Notes under the pieces: generated by a model | The model's database searches: none | What the model was told of the DNA's origin: nothing | The model's input: the letters and a program-made list of their open reading frames with translations, nothing else | Shown: positions 1-5,316 of the stretch, in pieces | Layout of the letters: each line of letters starts with the position of its first letter | Numbering within the stretch: the stretch's first letter is position 1 | DNA from: an uncultured Lachnospiraceae bacterium | GTDB lineage: Bacteria > Bacillota > Clostridia > Lachnospirales > Lachnospiraceae | DNA length: 5,316 bases | Direction of reading: 5' to 3' | Assembly (NCBI GenBank): GCA_947174725.1 | Contig: CAMWKA010000152.1 | Span: forward strand, 1 to 5,316 | Program-made: the position numbers and the translations under genes

Positions 1-366
1 CCAGATAATCAGTCCCACGAGATCACCCGCCAGCAGTCTTTTCCAAGAAGACTGCCGTTTTTTATGTACAATCATTCCAATAAAGAACGCAGCAAAGATA
101 AATCCGATCAGATAGCCAAACGTAGGCTGGAATATATAAGTAAAACCGCCTCCTCCGGTAAATACCGGCACACCGCAAAGTCCGATCAGTACATAAACCA
201 GCGCGCTTCCCGCAGCATATTTTGCACCCAGAAGATTTCCTGCCATCATGACAAAAAATGTCTGAAGAGTAAATGGGATCAGCGGCATCGGCACCCTGAT
301 AAACGCACCGACGGCAATCAGCGCGGCAAATAATGACATGAAAACAAGATTTTTTGTATGTTTCAT
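1..366 (-). CDS. bioY: BioY, biotin ECF transporter S component (partial, C-terminus beyond left edge)
   Basis: Reading leftward from the ATG at 364-366 gives 122 codons, open to base 1, so the C-terminal third lies outside the window. The protein starts MKHTKNLVFMSLFAAL and is very hydrophobic. Residues 30-88 carry the BioY signature: PFTLQTFFVMMAGNLLGA, then SALVYVLIGLCGVPVFTGGGG, then FQPTFGYLIGF. BioY is the membrane substrate-binding subunit that captures biotin for uptake, alone or with an EcfAT energy module (family knowledge); no EcfA or EcfT gene is visible here. The start is supported by an AGAAGGTGG ribosome site 6 nt upstream. The gene is divergent from birA and its promoter and start codon are covered by BirA-type operators, which independently supports the biotin assignment. 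BioY proteins are usually about 180-200 residues, so about 60-70 residues are missing at the window edge rather than by truncation. Confidence 0.95.
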   Translation of the reverse strand, partial: MKHTKNLVFMSLFAALIAVGAFIRVPMPLIPFTLQTFFVMMAGNLLGAKYAAGSALVYVLIGLCGVPVFTGGGGFTYIFQPTFGYLIGFIFAAFFIGMIVHKKRQSSWKRLLAGDLVGLIIW

Positions 367-397
367 TGTAAACCACCTTCTGTATATGATTTACAAT
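365..397. promoter_or_regulatory. BirA operator 1 (proximal, over bioY start)
   Basis: The sequence shows an inverted repeat: ATTGTAAAC at 365-373 and ATTTACAAT at 389-397, matching at 8 of 9 positions, separated by 15 bp. This is the architecture known for BirA boxes (TTGTAAAC, about 15-16 bp, GTTTACAA). The site spans from two bases of the bioY start codon through the ribosome site to the end of the -10 box. Given birA next door, repression of bioY by BirA-biotinyl-AMP is a strong inference. Confidence 0.88.
373..381 (-). promoter_or_regulatory. bioY ribosome binding site
   Basis: On the minus strand this reads AGAAGGTGG, a good Shine-Dalgarno match, 6 nt before the bioY ATG. It lies inside the first BirA operator, so DNA-bound BirA would sit over the sequence encoding the translation start. 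Confidence 0.8.
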
Positions 398-427
398 TAT
401 ACTAGCATCACAAACTCAAATTGTCAA
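396..427 (-). promoter_or_regulatory. bioY promoter
   Basis: On the minus strand a perfect TTGACA (422-427) is followed by TATAAT (396-401) at a long 20-bp spacing. An alternative -10, TAGTAT (399-404), gives the ideal 17-bp spacing to the same TTGACA. Either places transcription start just inside operator 1. The -35 lies wholly within the left arm of operator 2 and TATAAT overlaps the right arm of operator 1 by 2 bp, so BirA binding at either site should block RNA polymerase. Confidence 0.75.
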
Positions 428-454
428 TCCGCATTGTTTTATCATTTACAATTT
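418..454. promoter_or_regulatory. BirA operator 2 (distal, over bioY -35)
   Basis: A second inverted repeat has 11-bp arms, AAATTGTCAAT (418-428) and ATTTACAATTT (444-454), with one mismatch and exactly the same 15-bp spacer as operator 1. Three of the four half-sites in the region fit ATTGTAAAY; the odd one carries a C that makes the bioY -35 hexamer TTGACA on the minus strand. The operator centres are 55 bp apart, about five helical turns, which would place two BirA dimers on a similar face of the DNA (inference). Confidence 0.82.
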
Positions 455-503
455 ATTTATTTTTTAACTTTGCCTTAAATTGTCTAAGAGCAAAAACGGT
501 TTC

Positions 504-532
504 TTTCTGTTTTTTTTATTTTGTGTTATACT
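504..532 (+). promoter_or_regulatory. birA promoter (extended -10)
   Basis: TATACT at 527-532 is preceded by TGT at 524-526, forming an extended -10 element (TGnTATACT). The -35 position 17 bp upstream reads TTTCTG (504-509), a weak match, as is common with extended -10 promoters. Transcription would start near 539-540, leaving a leader of about 40 nt. The promoter lies about 50 bp from the nearest edge of operator 2, so it is not directly covered by it. Confidence 0.6.
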
Positions 533-562
533 AGGGAAGCATTGATTTTTGTAATTTTTTAG

Positions 563-568
563 AAAGGA
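563..568 (+). promoter_or_regulatory. birA ribosome binding site
   Basis: AAAGGA lies 12 nt before the ATG at 581, a somewhat long spacing. No other ATG lies between it and 581, and the BirA N-terminal helix aligns from that ATG, so this start is preferred. Confidence 0.55.
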
Positions 569-580
569 CGTCCATCCAAG

Positions 581-1594
581 ATGACCAAGGATTCCATACT
601 CGCAATTCTGCGGCAGGAAAAAGATTATATCTCCGGAGAAAAAATCAGTCAGGCAATCGGGGTCAGCCGTGCCGCAGTAAATGCTGCGGTCAAATCCCTT
701 CGGGCGGAAGGCTATGAAATCCTCTCCACCACAAATAAAGGATATCTGTTGACCAGCTCTCCCGACCTGATCAGTATCGGCGAACTGATGCCTTTTCTAC
801 CGGAAAAACGGACAGATCGCATCCTGTGTCTGGAGTCCGTTAACTCCACAAATAAATATCTGCGCGATCTTGCTTATGAGGGCGCGCCCCATGGACAAGT
901 CGTATTAGCCCATAAACAGACGGATGGCAAAGGACGCTCCGGCAGCTCCTTTTTCTCCCCGAAAGATCAGGGCATCTATCTTTCCTATCTCATTTTATGT
1001 GATGAAGCCTTTACAGAAACTTCTGATCTTACGGCATCCGGGAATGATCCTGCGGCAACAGGGAAAACCCATCCTTATTCAACTCTGTCCGCATGGGTTG
1101 CTGTTGCCGTTTCTGACGCAATTGAAAAAGTCTGCGGCATTCGTCCGCAGATCGGCTGGATCAATGATATACTGTTACATGGGAAAAAATGCGGCGGCAT
1201 TCTGACAGAATTATCTATTGAAAGCGAAACGGGCAAAATCCAATCCATTGTCATCGGAATAGGCTTAAACATTACAGAAAAGAAAACGGATTTTCCGAAA
1301 GAACTCCGGGAAAGTGTATCTTCTTTGTCACAGGAATTAAAACAATCCGTCAACCGGGCGCAGCTGGCGGCAGCCTTGATCAATTCTTTAGATCAACTCT
1401 GCATAGACTTTCCAAGCAGGAAGGAACGCTATCTGTCCGCTTACCGGACACATTGCTCCACCTTAAATAAAACCGTCAGCGTCTTACGCTCCGGCAAGGA
1501 ACAGACCGCCACTGCCACGGCGGTCAACGACGATTTTTCATTACAGGTCACCTATCCGGATGGCAGCATGGAAGCTGTCTTTACGCGCAAATAA
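581..1594 (+). CDS. birA: BirA, bifunctional biotin-[acetyl-CoA-carboxylase] ligase / biotin repressor
   Basis: The 337-residue protein activates biotin with ATP to biotinyl-5'-AMP and transfers it to the lysine of biotin carboxyl carrier proteins; with the adenylate bound it represses biotin genes (family knowledge). Residues 4-57 form a winged helix-turn-helix (SGEKISQAIGVSRAAVNAAVKSLRAEGYEI, then TNKGYLL). The catalytic domain follows: SVNSTN at 86-91, the biotin loop GKGRSG at 116-121 followed by FFSP, WIND at 193-196, GKKCGGILTE at 201-210 with K203 matching E. coli catalytic K183, and GIGLN at 226-230. A small C-terminal domain covers about 285-337. Odd points: the biotin loop keeps the Arg equivalent to E. 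coli R118 but has Ser at R119 and R121, KWPND has become GWIND, and roughly residues 143-165 look like an added polar loop. It is divergent from bioY, whose operators fit it as regulator. Length is slightly above the usual 320-330. Confidence 0.95.
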   Translation: MTKDSILAILRQEKDYISGEKISQAIGVSRAAVNAAVKSLRAEGYEILSTTNKGYLLTSSPDLISIGELMPFLPEKRTDRILCLESVNSTNKYLRDLAYEGAPHGQVVLAHKQTDGKGRSGSSFFSPKDQGIYLSYLILCDEAFTETSDLTASGNDPAATGKTHPYSTLSAWVAVAVSDAIEKVCGIRPQIGWINDILLHGKKCGGILTELSIESETGKIQSIVIGIGLNITEKKTDFPKELRESVSSLSQELKQSVNRAQLAAALINSLDQLCIDFPSRKERYLSAYRTHCSTLNKTVSVLRSGKEQTATATAVNDDFSLQVTYPDGSMEAVFTRK

Positions 1595-1616
1595 ACTTTT
1601 TTGTTCCTCCAATTTT

Positions 1617-2702
1617 CTAATCCCACGCTATCCAACTATCAAATAGCATACCTGCTTCCGTGAATCCAATCTCCTCATACGCCGCATCAATCATATTGGT
1701 CTCATCGTCTATTTCAATCTTTCTCATGCCGTCTTCTTCCAGATGGGCGCAAAAATCAGCAAATATTTCTATATCTGCAAATTCATCTGTTTCATCATCA
1801 TAATAATAGAGACAGTAATATTTCCTATCCTGCATTTCAAGCAGTTCAAGCGTACATCCCTCACACTGAGACTGATCCAAATCATTAAGACCATAACGAT
1901 AATATGCTTCCATTGCTATCCATTCATCCGAAAGATACTCAGCACTATAGATTTCCCTATACTCACCTGTTTTGTCAATATATCCCGACCAGCCATGGTG
2001 ATCTCCCGCTCCCGAAGAACTACCGCCATTTAATAAAAGGGGTTCTTTAATTGTCGTAGAGCTTCTAGCCCAATCGTCATAAGCATATGTCACATACAAC
2101 TCACCATCATTGACTGCAAAGAAAAAAACCGCATAGCTGTTATCTCCCGGACAGTAAATACCCAGATTTTGAAATTTAACTGCAAAAACTTCTCCTCCGT
2201 CTATTGTAGAAAGAAAGGCATAATATCTCTCCTCCTCCGAAATATCCAAAAAATTAGACTCAGATGCATCGACCGCCGCCTTCAATTCCTCATAATTAAG
2301 GCTCTCTTTCCCGCTAAATGTATAGTCATCCTCATCACCTATTACCAAAACACGGCAGGCATATCTCAAATCATCCTGAAACGTGTCACTGAACACAGCC
2401 TCGACTTCATTATTTAAAAACTGTATGAAAATTTCTTCATCAGGATTGGTTGCCTGCGGTCGAAACTCATTTTCCGCTTCTTCTTGCTCCACTACATTTA
2501 CCTGCGGTTCCTCCGGCTGTTTCTGATCTTCTTCAGGTTCTGCTTCCGAAACAACGGCTTCTTCCTCTTCCAAAGCACTGAATTCTTCCTGAACTTCCAT
2601 ATCAGCAGTTCCCGACTCCTCCGGTTGCTTATCAGATCCACATGCCATAATGCAAGTTGTCATCATCGCTATAATACTGCAAAGTAAAAGATTCCTTCTC
2701 AT
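1617..2702 (-). CDS. Acidic surface lipoprotein of unknown function
   Basis: The 361-residue product begins MRRNLLLCSIIAMMTTCIMACGSD: two arginines, a hydrophobic core and a lipobox IMAC with C21 as the predicted lipidated cysteine, so it should be anchored to the outer face of the membrane. I chose the ATG at 2700-2702 because it makes a complete lipoprotein signal and has a ribosome site 8 nt upstream; an in-frame ATG at 2798 would put 32 unrelated residues ahead of the signal and overlap azlD. Residues 24-90 are a Glu-rich linker (about 26 acidic against 3 basic residues in 21-90), likely disordered. Residues 90-361 look globular, with many Tyr/Phe/Trp and Asp/Glu, a GGSSSGAGDHH stretch near 226-236 and paired cysteines (C280, C283). 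I do not recognise a named family. It starts 20 bp after the azlD stop and is probably cotranscribed. Its DNA looks AT-richer than the purF-like gene in rows I sampled. Confidence 0.8.
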   Translation of the reverse strand: MRRNLLLCSIIAMMTTCIMACGSDKQPEESGTADMEVQEEFSALEEEEAVVSEAEPEEDQKQPEEPQVNVVEQEEAENEFRPQATNPDEEIFIQFLNNEVEAVFSDTFQDDLRYACRVLVIGDEDDYTFSGKESLNYEELKAAVDASESNFLDISEEERYYAFLSTIDGGEVFAVKFQNLGIYCPGDNSYAVFFFAVNDGELYVTYAYDDWARSSTTIKEPLLLNGGSSSGAGDHHGWSGYIDKTGEYREIYSAEYLSDEWIAMEAYYRYGLNDLDQSQCEGCTLELLEMQDRKYYCLYYYDDETDEFADIEIFADFCAHLEEDGMRKIEIDDETNMIDAAYEEIGFTEAGMLFDSWIAWD

Positions 2703-2710
2703 TAATTCAC

Positions 2711-2716
2711 TCTCCC
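2711..2716 (-). promoter_or_regulatory. Ribosome binding site deciding the lipoprotein start
   Basis: On the minus strand this reads GGGAGA, 8 nt before the ATG at 2700-2702. It supports the lipoprotein-signal start over the longer reading frame beginning at 2798. Confidence 0.65.
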
Positions 2717-2722
2717 GCACTT

Positions 2723-3049
2723 TTAAAATACCAACTGAACCAGCATCATATAACAAACCGTTCCTCCGGCAATGGAAATCAGCATCTGGCGTTTCCACAG
2801 ATGAAGCGCCACCGTAACAATGATTGCGATCAGCTCCGGCAATCCATGGCTTCCCCCAAGAATATCAACATTCTTCAGACAATAGACCACCAGCATACCA
2901 AAGATGGCAGCCGGCAGGGCTTTTCCCAGATATTGTACGTACTTCGGCGTCGGCTTCCCTTCCCGAAAAATCAGAAACGGCAGAAACCTTGTCGCCATTG
3001 TAGCGAAAGCGCAGATGGCAATAGTAATGATCTTTTGCATCAATGTCAT
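2723..3049 (-). CDS. azlD: AzlD, branched-chain amino acid export small subunit
   Basis: The 108-residue hydrophobic protein matches the AzlD family in length and sequence: TRFLPFLIF at 20-28, [23 protein letters not shown] at 37-59, then two more hydrophobic stretches (about 70-85 and 88-107), suggesting roughly four membrane segments. AzlD works with AzlC; the pair was defined in Bacillus subtilis by resistance to 4-azaleucine and is regarded as an exporter of branched-chain amino acids (family knowledge). The ATG overlaps the azlC stop in an ATGA arrangement, the usual sign of translational coupling. A GGTGG ribosome site lies 6 nt upstream inside the end of azlC, supporting this ATG over a second one three codons later. 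The exact substrate here cannot be read from sequence. Confidence 0.92.
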   Translation of the reverse strand: MTLMQKIITIAICAFATMATRFLPFLIFREGKPTPKYVQYLGKALPAAIFGMLVVYCLKNVDILGGSHGLPELIAIIVTVALHLWKRQMLISIAGGTVCYMMLVQLVF

Positions 3050-3756
3050 GACAAACCACCCGCCTTCTCGATCGGGCTACGAAATGCCGTAAGGCAGAGC
3101 AGAATACACAGCATACTTGGAATCAGGAAAGAATCTGCGCCAAAGATCATCCGGCAGACCACAGACGCCAACAGTCCGATCCACGCCGTATAATGCTTCT
3201 TTTCTTTCAGCCACTGTTCCAGAAAGATCACGACAAACATTGCAGTCATTACAAAGTCCAGTCCTTTTGTATCAAATGTGAGCAGCGAACCTACGATACC
3301 GCCAAGGGTGGAACCGGAGAACCAATAGAAATGATTGAGCAGTGTCACAAAGAACATAAACCAGCCTCTATCCACACCTTCCGGAATTTTTGCGGTATAA
3401 TTGATAGAGAACGACTCGTCACACATACCAAAGATCAGATAAAAGCGCTTCCAACCCATCCCCCTGAACTTATCCAGCATTGAGATTCCATAGAACAGAT
3501 GTCGCGCCTGTATCATCAGCGCCACCAACAGTGTCTGCAGCGGTGCAAAGGGACTCATCAGCATGGAAACCGCCATAAATTCCAGCGAACCGCCAAAAAT
3601 CACCAAACTCATCAGCATGGGATACCAAAAGCTGAATCCCGATACATTCATATAAATGCCATATGCCAAACCTAAAAACCAAAATCCCGCAAAGATTGGT
3701 ATCGTGAATGGAAAAGCCGCCCTTAACGCTTTCAGCCGAACGCTTTCCTTTTTCAT
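3046..3756 (-). CDS. azlC: AzlC, branched-chain amino acid exporter large subunit
   Basis: The 236-residue membrane protein begins [20 protein letters not shown]. Family features visible in order are [13 protein letters not shown] (24-36), [13 protein letters not shown] (54-66), [12 protein letters not shown] (83-94), CDESFSIN (112-119), [17 protein letters not shown] (141-157), [17 protein letters not shown] (166-182) and a last hydrophobic pair around 190-225. It should form the main channel of the AzlCD exporter, acting in the cytoplasmic membrane. The start at 3754-3756 is fixed by a GGAGG site 6 nt upstream; an ATG two codons earlier abuts that site and is excluded, and a longer frame reaching 3873 would run into the purF-like gene. 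The gene begins 46 bp after the purF-like stop with no terminator between them, so readthrough is plausible. Confidence 0.94.
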   Translation of the reverse strand: MKKESVRLKALRAAFPFTIPIFAGFWFLGLAYGIYMNVSGFSFWYPMLMSLVIFGGSLEFMAVSMLMSPFAPLQTLLVALMIQARHLFYGISMLDKFRGMGWKRFYLIFGMCDESFSINYTAKIPEGVDRGWFMFFVTLLNHFYWFSGSTLGGIVGSLLTFDTKGLDFVMTAMFVVIFLEQWLKEKKHYTAWIGLLASVVCRMIFGADSFLIPSMLCILLCLTAFRSPIEKAGGLS

Positions 3757-3762
3757 AATCAT

Positions 3763-3767
3763 CCTCC
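3763..3767 (-). promoter_or_regulatory. Ribosome binding site deciding the azlC start
   Basis: On the minus strand this reads GGAGG, a strong Shine-Dalgarno core 6 nt before the ATG at 3754-3756. The in-frame ATG at 3760-3762 touches the site directly and cannot be initiated from it. Confidence 0.8.
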
Positions 3768-3802
3768 AAAAATACTTATGCTGCCTTTTAAGACGCTCCG
3801 AT

Positions 3803-5209
3803 CTACTCTTTGCCGTCCCAACAGTAAGTACAAAGCTTGCACTTGTCAATACCGACGGCATCCAGCATATCATCCAACCGGTTGAAACGAAGTGTGGTAA
3901 AGTTCAGTTCTTTCCTGATCTCCTCTACCATACGTTCATATTCTTCTGTCTCCGGATCAGCATATTTCTGCAGGATTTCATCCGTTACATTACCATTCTC
4001 CAAGCGGGCAATCACCCGTCTGGTGATCAGATCCATCTCCGAACTGGAACGTGAAAAATTCAGATATTTACAGCCATATAAAAGCGGCGGGCATGCAGGA
4101 CGGATATGTACCTCTTTTGCGCCACAGTCATATAAAAATTCCGTCGTCTCACGAAGCTGCGTACCACGCACAATCGAATCATCAATCAAAAGAAGACTCT
4201 TATCCTTGATAATATCCTCAACCGCCAGAAGCTTCATTTTCGCAATCATGTTCCGCTCACTTTGTATCGTCGGCATAAAGGAACGCGGCCAGGTCGGCGT
4301 ATATTTGATAAACGGTCTGGAAAAGGGAACTCCCGACGCATTGGCATATCCAACCGCATGCGCCGTTCCGGAATCCGGAACACCGGCCACAATATCAGGC
4401 TTGATATAATCCCTCTGCGCCATCTTTTGACCGCAGTTATAACGCATCTGCTCCACACTGACACCCTCATAAGAGCTTGCCGGATATCCGTAATATACCC
4501 AAAGGAACGTACAGATCTTCATATCCCTGCCGGGGTCGGACAATGTCACACAGTTCTTGTCCGTCAGCACAACGATCTCCCCCGGCCCCAATTCTTTATA
4601 TAACGTATAATTTAACTTCTTAAACGCAAAATTTTCAAAGGAAGCGCAGAACGCATCCTCCTTACGTCCAATCACCACCGGCGTACGCCCCATCTTATCC
4701 CGTGCGGCATATACCCCCTGCTGATTCATCAGAAGAAGCGACACGGAACCATCCACCTGATCCATCGCATAGCGGATTCCCTCGATCAGATTCTGCTTCT
4801 GGTTAATCAGGGAAGCGATCAGCTCTGTGGCATTAATGTCTCCCCCGCTCATTTCCAAAAAGTGGGAATGACCACTGTCAAAAAGCATTTCCGACAATTC
4901 CTTGACATTATTGATCTTACTAACTGTTGTTAATGCATACGTGCCGTGATGGGAGCGGACGATCAACGGCTGCGGCTCATAATCAGAGATACAGCCGATC
5001 CCAAAGTGTCCCGACATCTCCTGCATATCCTTATCGAATTTCGTCCTAAATGGAGAGTTCTCAATATTATGAATGGCACGGTTAAATCCGTCTTTCCCGT
5101 AAACTGCCATTCCGCCTCGTCTTGTCCCTAAATGGGAATGATAATCCACCCCGAAAAACAAATCAAATGTACAGTTTTCCTGTGCCGCTACTCCAAAAAA
5201 TCCACCCAT
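3803..5209 (-). CDS. PurF-family amidophosphoribosyltransferase paralogue lacking glutaminase residues
   Basis: The 468-residue protein has the full two-domain layout and usual length of glutamine PRPP amidotransferase, the first enzyme of purine synthesis. The phosphoribosyltransferase half is intact: GVPDSGTAHAVGYA at 276-289, a PRPP loop LLLIDDSIVRGTQLRETTEF at 339-358, and PRSFMPTIQSER at 308-319. Cys233, Cys380, Cys460 and Cys463 (CTYC near the end) fall where the B. subtilis-type enzyme binds a 4Fe-4S cluster. The N-terminal half is degenerate. It starts MGGFFGV where active enzymes have the nucleophile in MCGIFG or ECGVFG; the glutamine-binding RYxT segment is replaced by GIGCISDYEPQP (70-81); and the oxyanion HNG motif reads TVS (95-97). 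Glutamine hydrolysis is therefore unlikely. It may use free ammonia or have another PRPP-linked role (inference). No gene symbol is given because the true purF may lie elsewhere. The ATG at 5207-5209 is chosen for its ribosome site; an in-frame ATG at 5245 has none visible. Confidence 0.88.
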   Translation of the reverse strand: MGGFFGVAAQENCTFDLFFGVDYHSHLGTRRGGMAVYGKDGFNRAIHNIENSPFRTKFDKDMQEMSGHFGIGCISDYEPQPLIVRSHHGTYALTTVSKINNVKELSEMLFDSGHSHFLEMSGGDINATELIASLINQKQNLIEGIRYAMDQVDGSVSLLLMNQQGVYAARDKMGRTPVVIGRKEDAFCASFENFAFKKLNYTLYKELGPGEIVVLTDKNCVTLSDPGRDMKICTFLWVYYGYPASSYEGVSVEQMRYNCGQKMAQRDYIKPDIVAGVPDSGTAHAVGYANASGVPFSRPFIKYTPTWPRSFMPTIQSERNMIAKMKLLAVEDIIKDKSLLLIDDSIVRGTQLRETTEFLYDCGAKEVHIRPACPPLLYGCKYLNFSRSSSEMDLITRRVIARLENGNVTDEILQKYADPETEEYERMVEEIRKELNFTTLRFNRLDDMLDAVGIDKCKLCTYCWDGKE

Positions 5210-5216
5210 GTTTTTT

Positions 5217-5221
5217 CCCTC
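5217..5221 (-). promoter_or_regulatory. Ribosome binding site deciding the purF-like start
   Basis: On the minus strand this reads GAGGG followed by AAAAAAC, 7 nt before the ATG at 5207-5209. The longer frame from 5245 would translate through this site, so the shorter start, which also matches the family N-terminus, is preferred. Confidence 0.7.
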
Positions 5222-5295
5222 GCTTATGTAATACTCTAATACCAATCACCAAGCCCACGAGAAGCTCATGAATATCTTATGCCCTCTTGATGTTG

Positions 5296-5316
5296 AAAAA
5301 AAAAATGGGGGGGGGG
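5296..5316. repeat. Homopolymer pair A10-T-G10 at the window edge
   Basis: Ten A residues (5296-5305), one T, and ten G residues (5307-5316) close the window. No promoter for the purF-like gene can be identified with confidence between it and 5209. A G10 run at an exact sequence end is typical of assembly or sequencing artefact, though a real slippage-prone tract cannot be excluded. Confidence 0.6.

Noticed and set aside
62..376. Open frames opposite or within bioY (62-376 minus in another frame, 64-333 plus)
   Set aside because: They overlap the strongly conserved BioY frame, are rich in Cys/Arg or Lys/Ser in a non-protein-like way, and lack ribosome sites. They are shadows.
477..513. A third possible BirA site starting at AAATTGTCTAA near 477
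   Set aside because: The partner arm at the 15-bp spacing matches poorly (about 6 of 11) in an AT-rich region. At best this is a lone half-site.
1504..1525. Perfect 7-bp inverted repeat GACCGCC / GGCGGTC with an 8-nt loop, followed by TTTTT at 1533-1537
   Set aside because: It lies inside the birA coding region about 70 bp before the stop, and the T run begins 7 nt after the stem, so it is a poor terminator. The Ala/Thr-rich codons can produce it by chance.
1595..1616. Possible bidirectional terminator between birA and the lipoprotein gene
   Set aside because: Only a short T run and no stem are present in the 22-bp gap. I cannot support a hairpin here.
2703..2798. N-terminal extension of the lipoprotein to an ATG at 2798
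   Set aside because: It would overlap azlD, bury the signal peptide 32 residues inside the protein and ignore the ribosome site at 2711-2716.
3837..4603. Long plus-strand open frames opposite the purF-like gene (3837-4409, 4262-4603)
   Set aside because: They are antisense to conserved PRPP-domain sequence, with Arg/Ser-rich composition and no recognisable domain.
5267..5281. Imperfect 15-bp palindrome (CATGAATATCTTATG) upstream of the purF-like gene
   Set aside because: There are mismatches in both arms, no second copy and no known operator pattern. Expected by chance in AT-rich DNA.
5210..5295. Promoter for the purF-like gene
   Set aside because: Weak -10-like strings exist, for example TACATA with TTGGTG 16 bp upstream, but none is good enough to call. 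The real promoter may lie beyond the right edge.

Overview
The window looks like chromosomal DNA of a low- to mid-GC Firmicute, most likely a Lachnospiraceae-type clostridium. This is inferred from the protein styles: a BirA with a DNA-binding domain, a BioY transporter, an AzlC/AzlD pair, a glutaminase-degenerate PurF paralogue that I recognise from gut clostridia, and a Glu-rich lipoprotein. There is no sign of a phage, insertion sequence, CRISPR array, tRNA or rRNA. Every gene is intact except bioY, which runs off the left edge.

Layout. (1) 1-366, minus: N-terminal two thirds of bioY, the biotin-binding S component of an ECF transporter. (2) 367-580: a 214-bp divergent control region with two clear BirA-type operators (ATTGTAAAY-N15-RTTTACAAT pattern), the bioY promoter between and overlapping them, and a separate extended -10 promoter for birA. 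(3) 581-1594, plus: birA, biotin-protein ligase and biotin repressor. (4) A 22-bp convergent gap with no visible terminator. (5) 1617-5209, minus: four genes in the order purF-like, azlC, azlD, acidic lipoprotein. Spacings are 46 bp, a 4-bp overlap, and 20 bp, so azlC-azlD-lipoprotein is very probably one transcript and the purF-like gene may be part of it. (6) 5210-5316: a short leader ending in a suspicious A10-T-G10 run at the window edge.

How it works together. The left half is a self-contained biotin-scavenging circuit: BioY imports biotin, BirA attaches it to carboxylases, and when biotinyl-AMP accumulates BirA should bind the two operators and shut off bioY. The right half couples a predicted branched-chain amino acid exporter (AzlCD) with a surface lipoprotein of unknown role and a PurF-family protein. 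That protein keeps the PRPP site and four likely Fe-S cysteines but has lost the glutaminase nucleophile and other glutaminase residues.

The observations most worth following are the glutaminase-dead PurF paralogue and the tandem BirA operators whose imperfect half-site supplies the bioY -35 box. I see no wholly unknown multi-gene system here.
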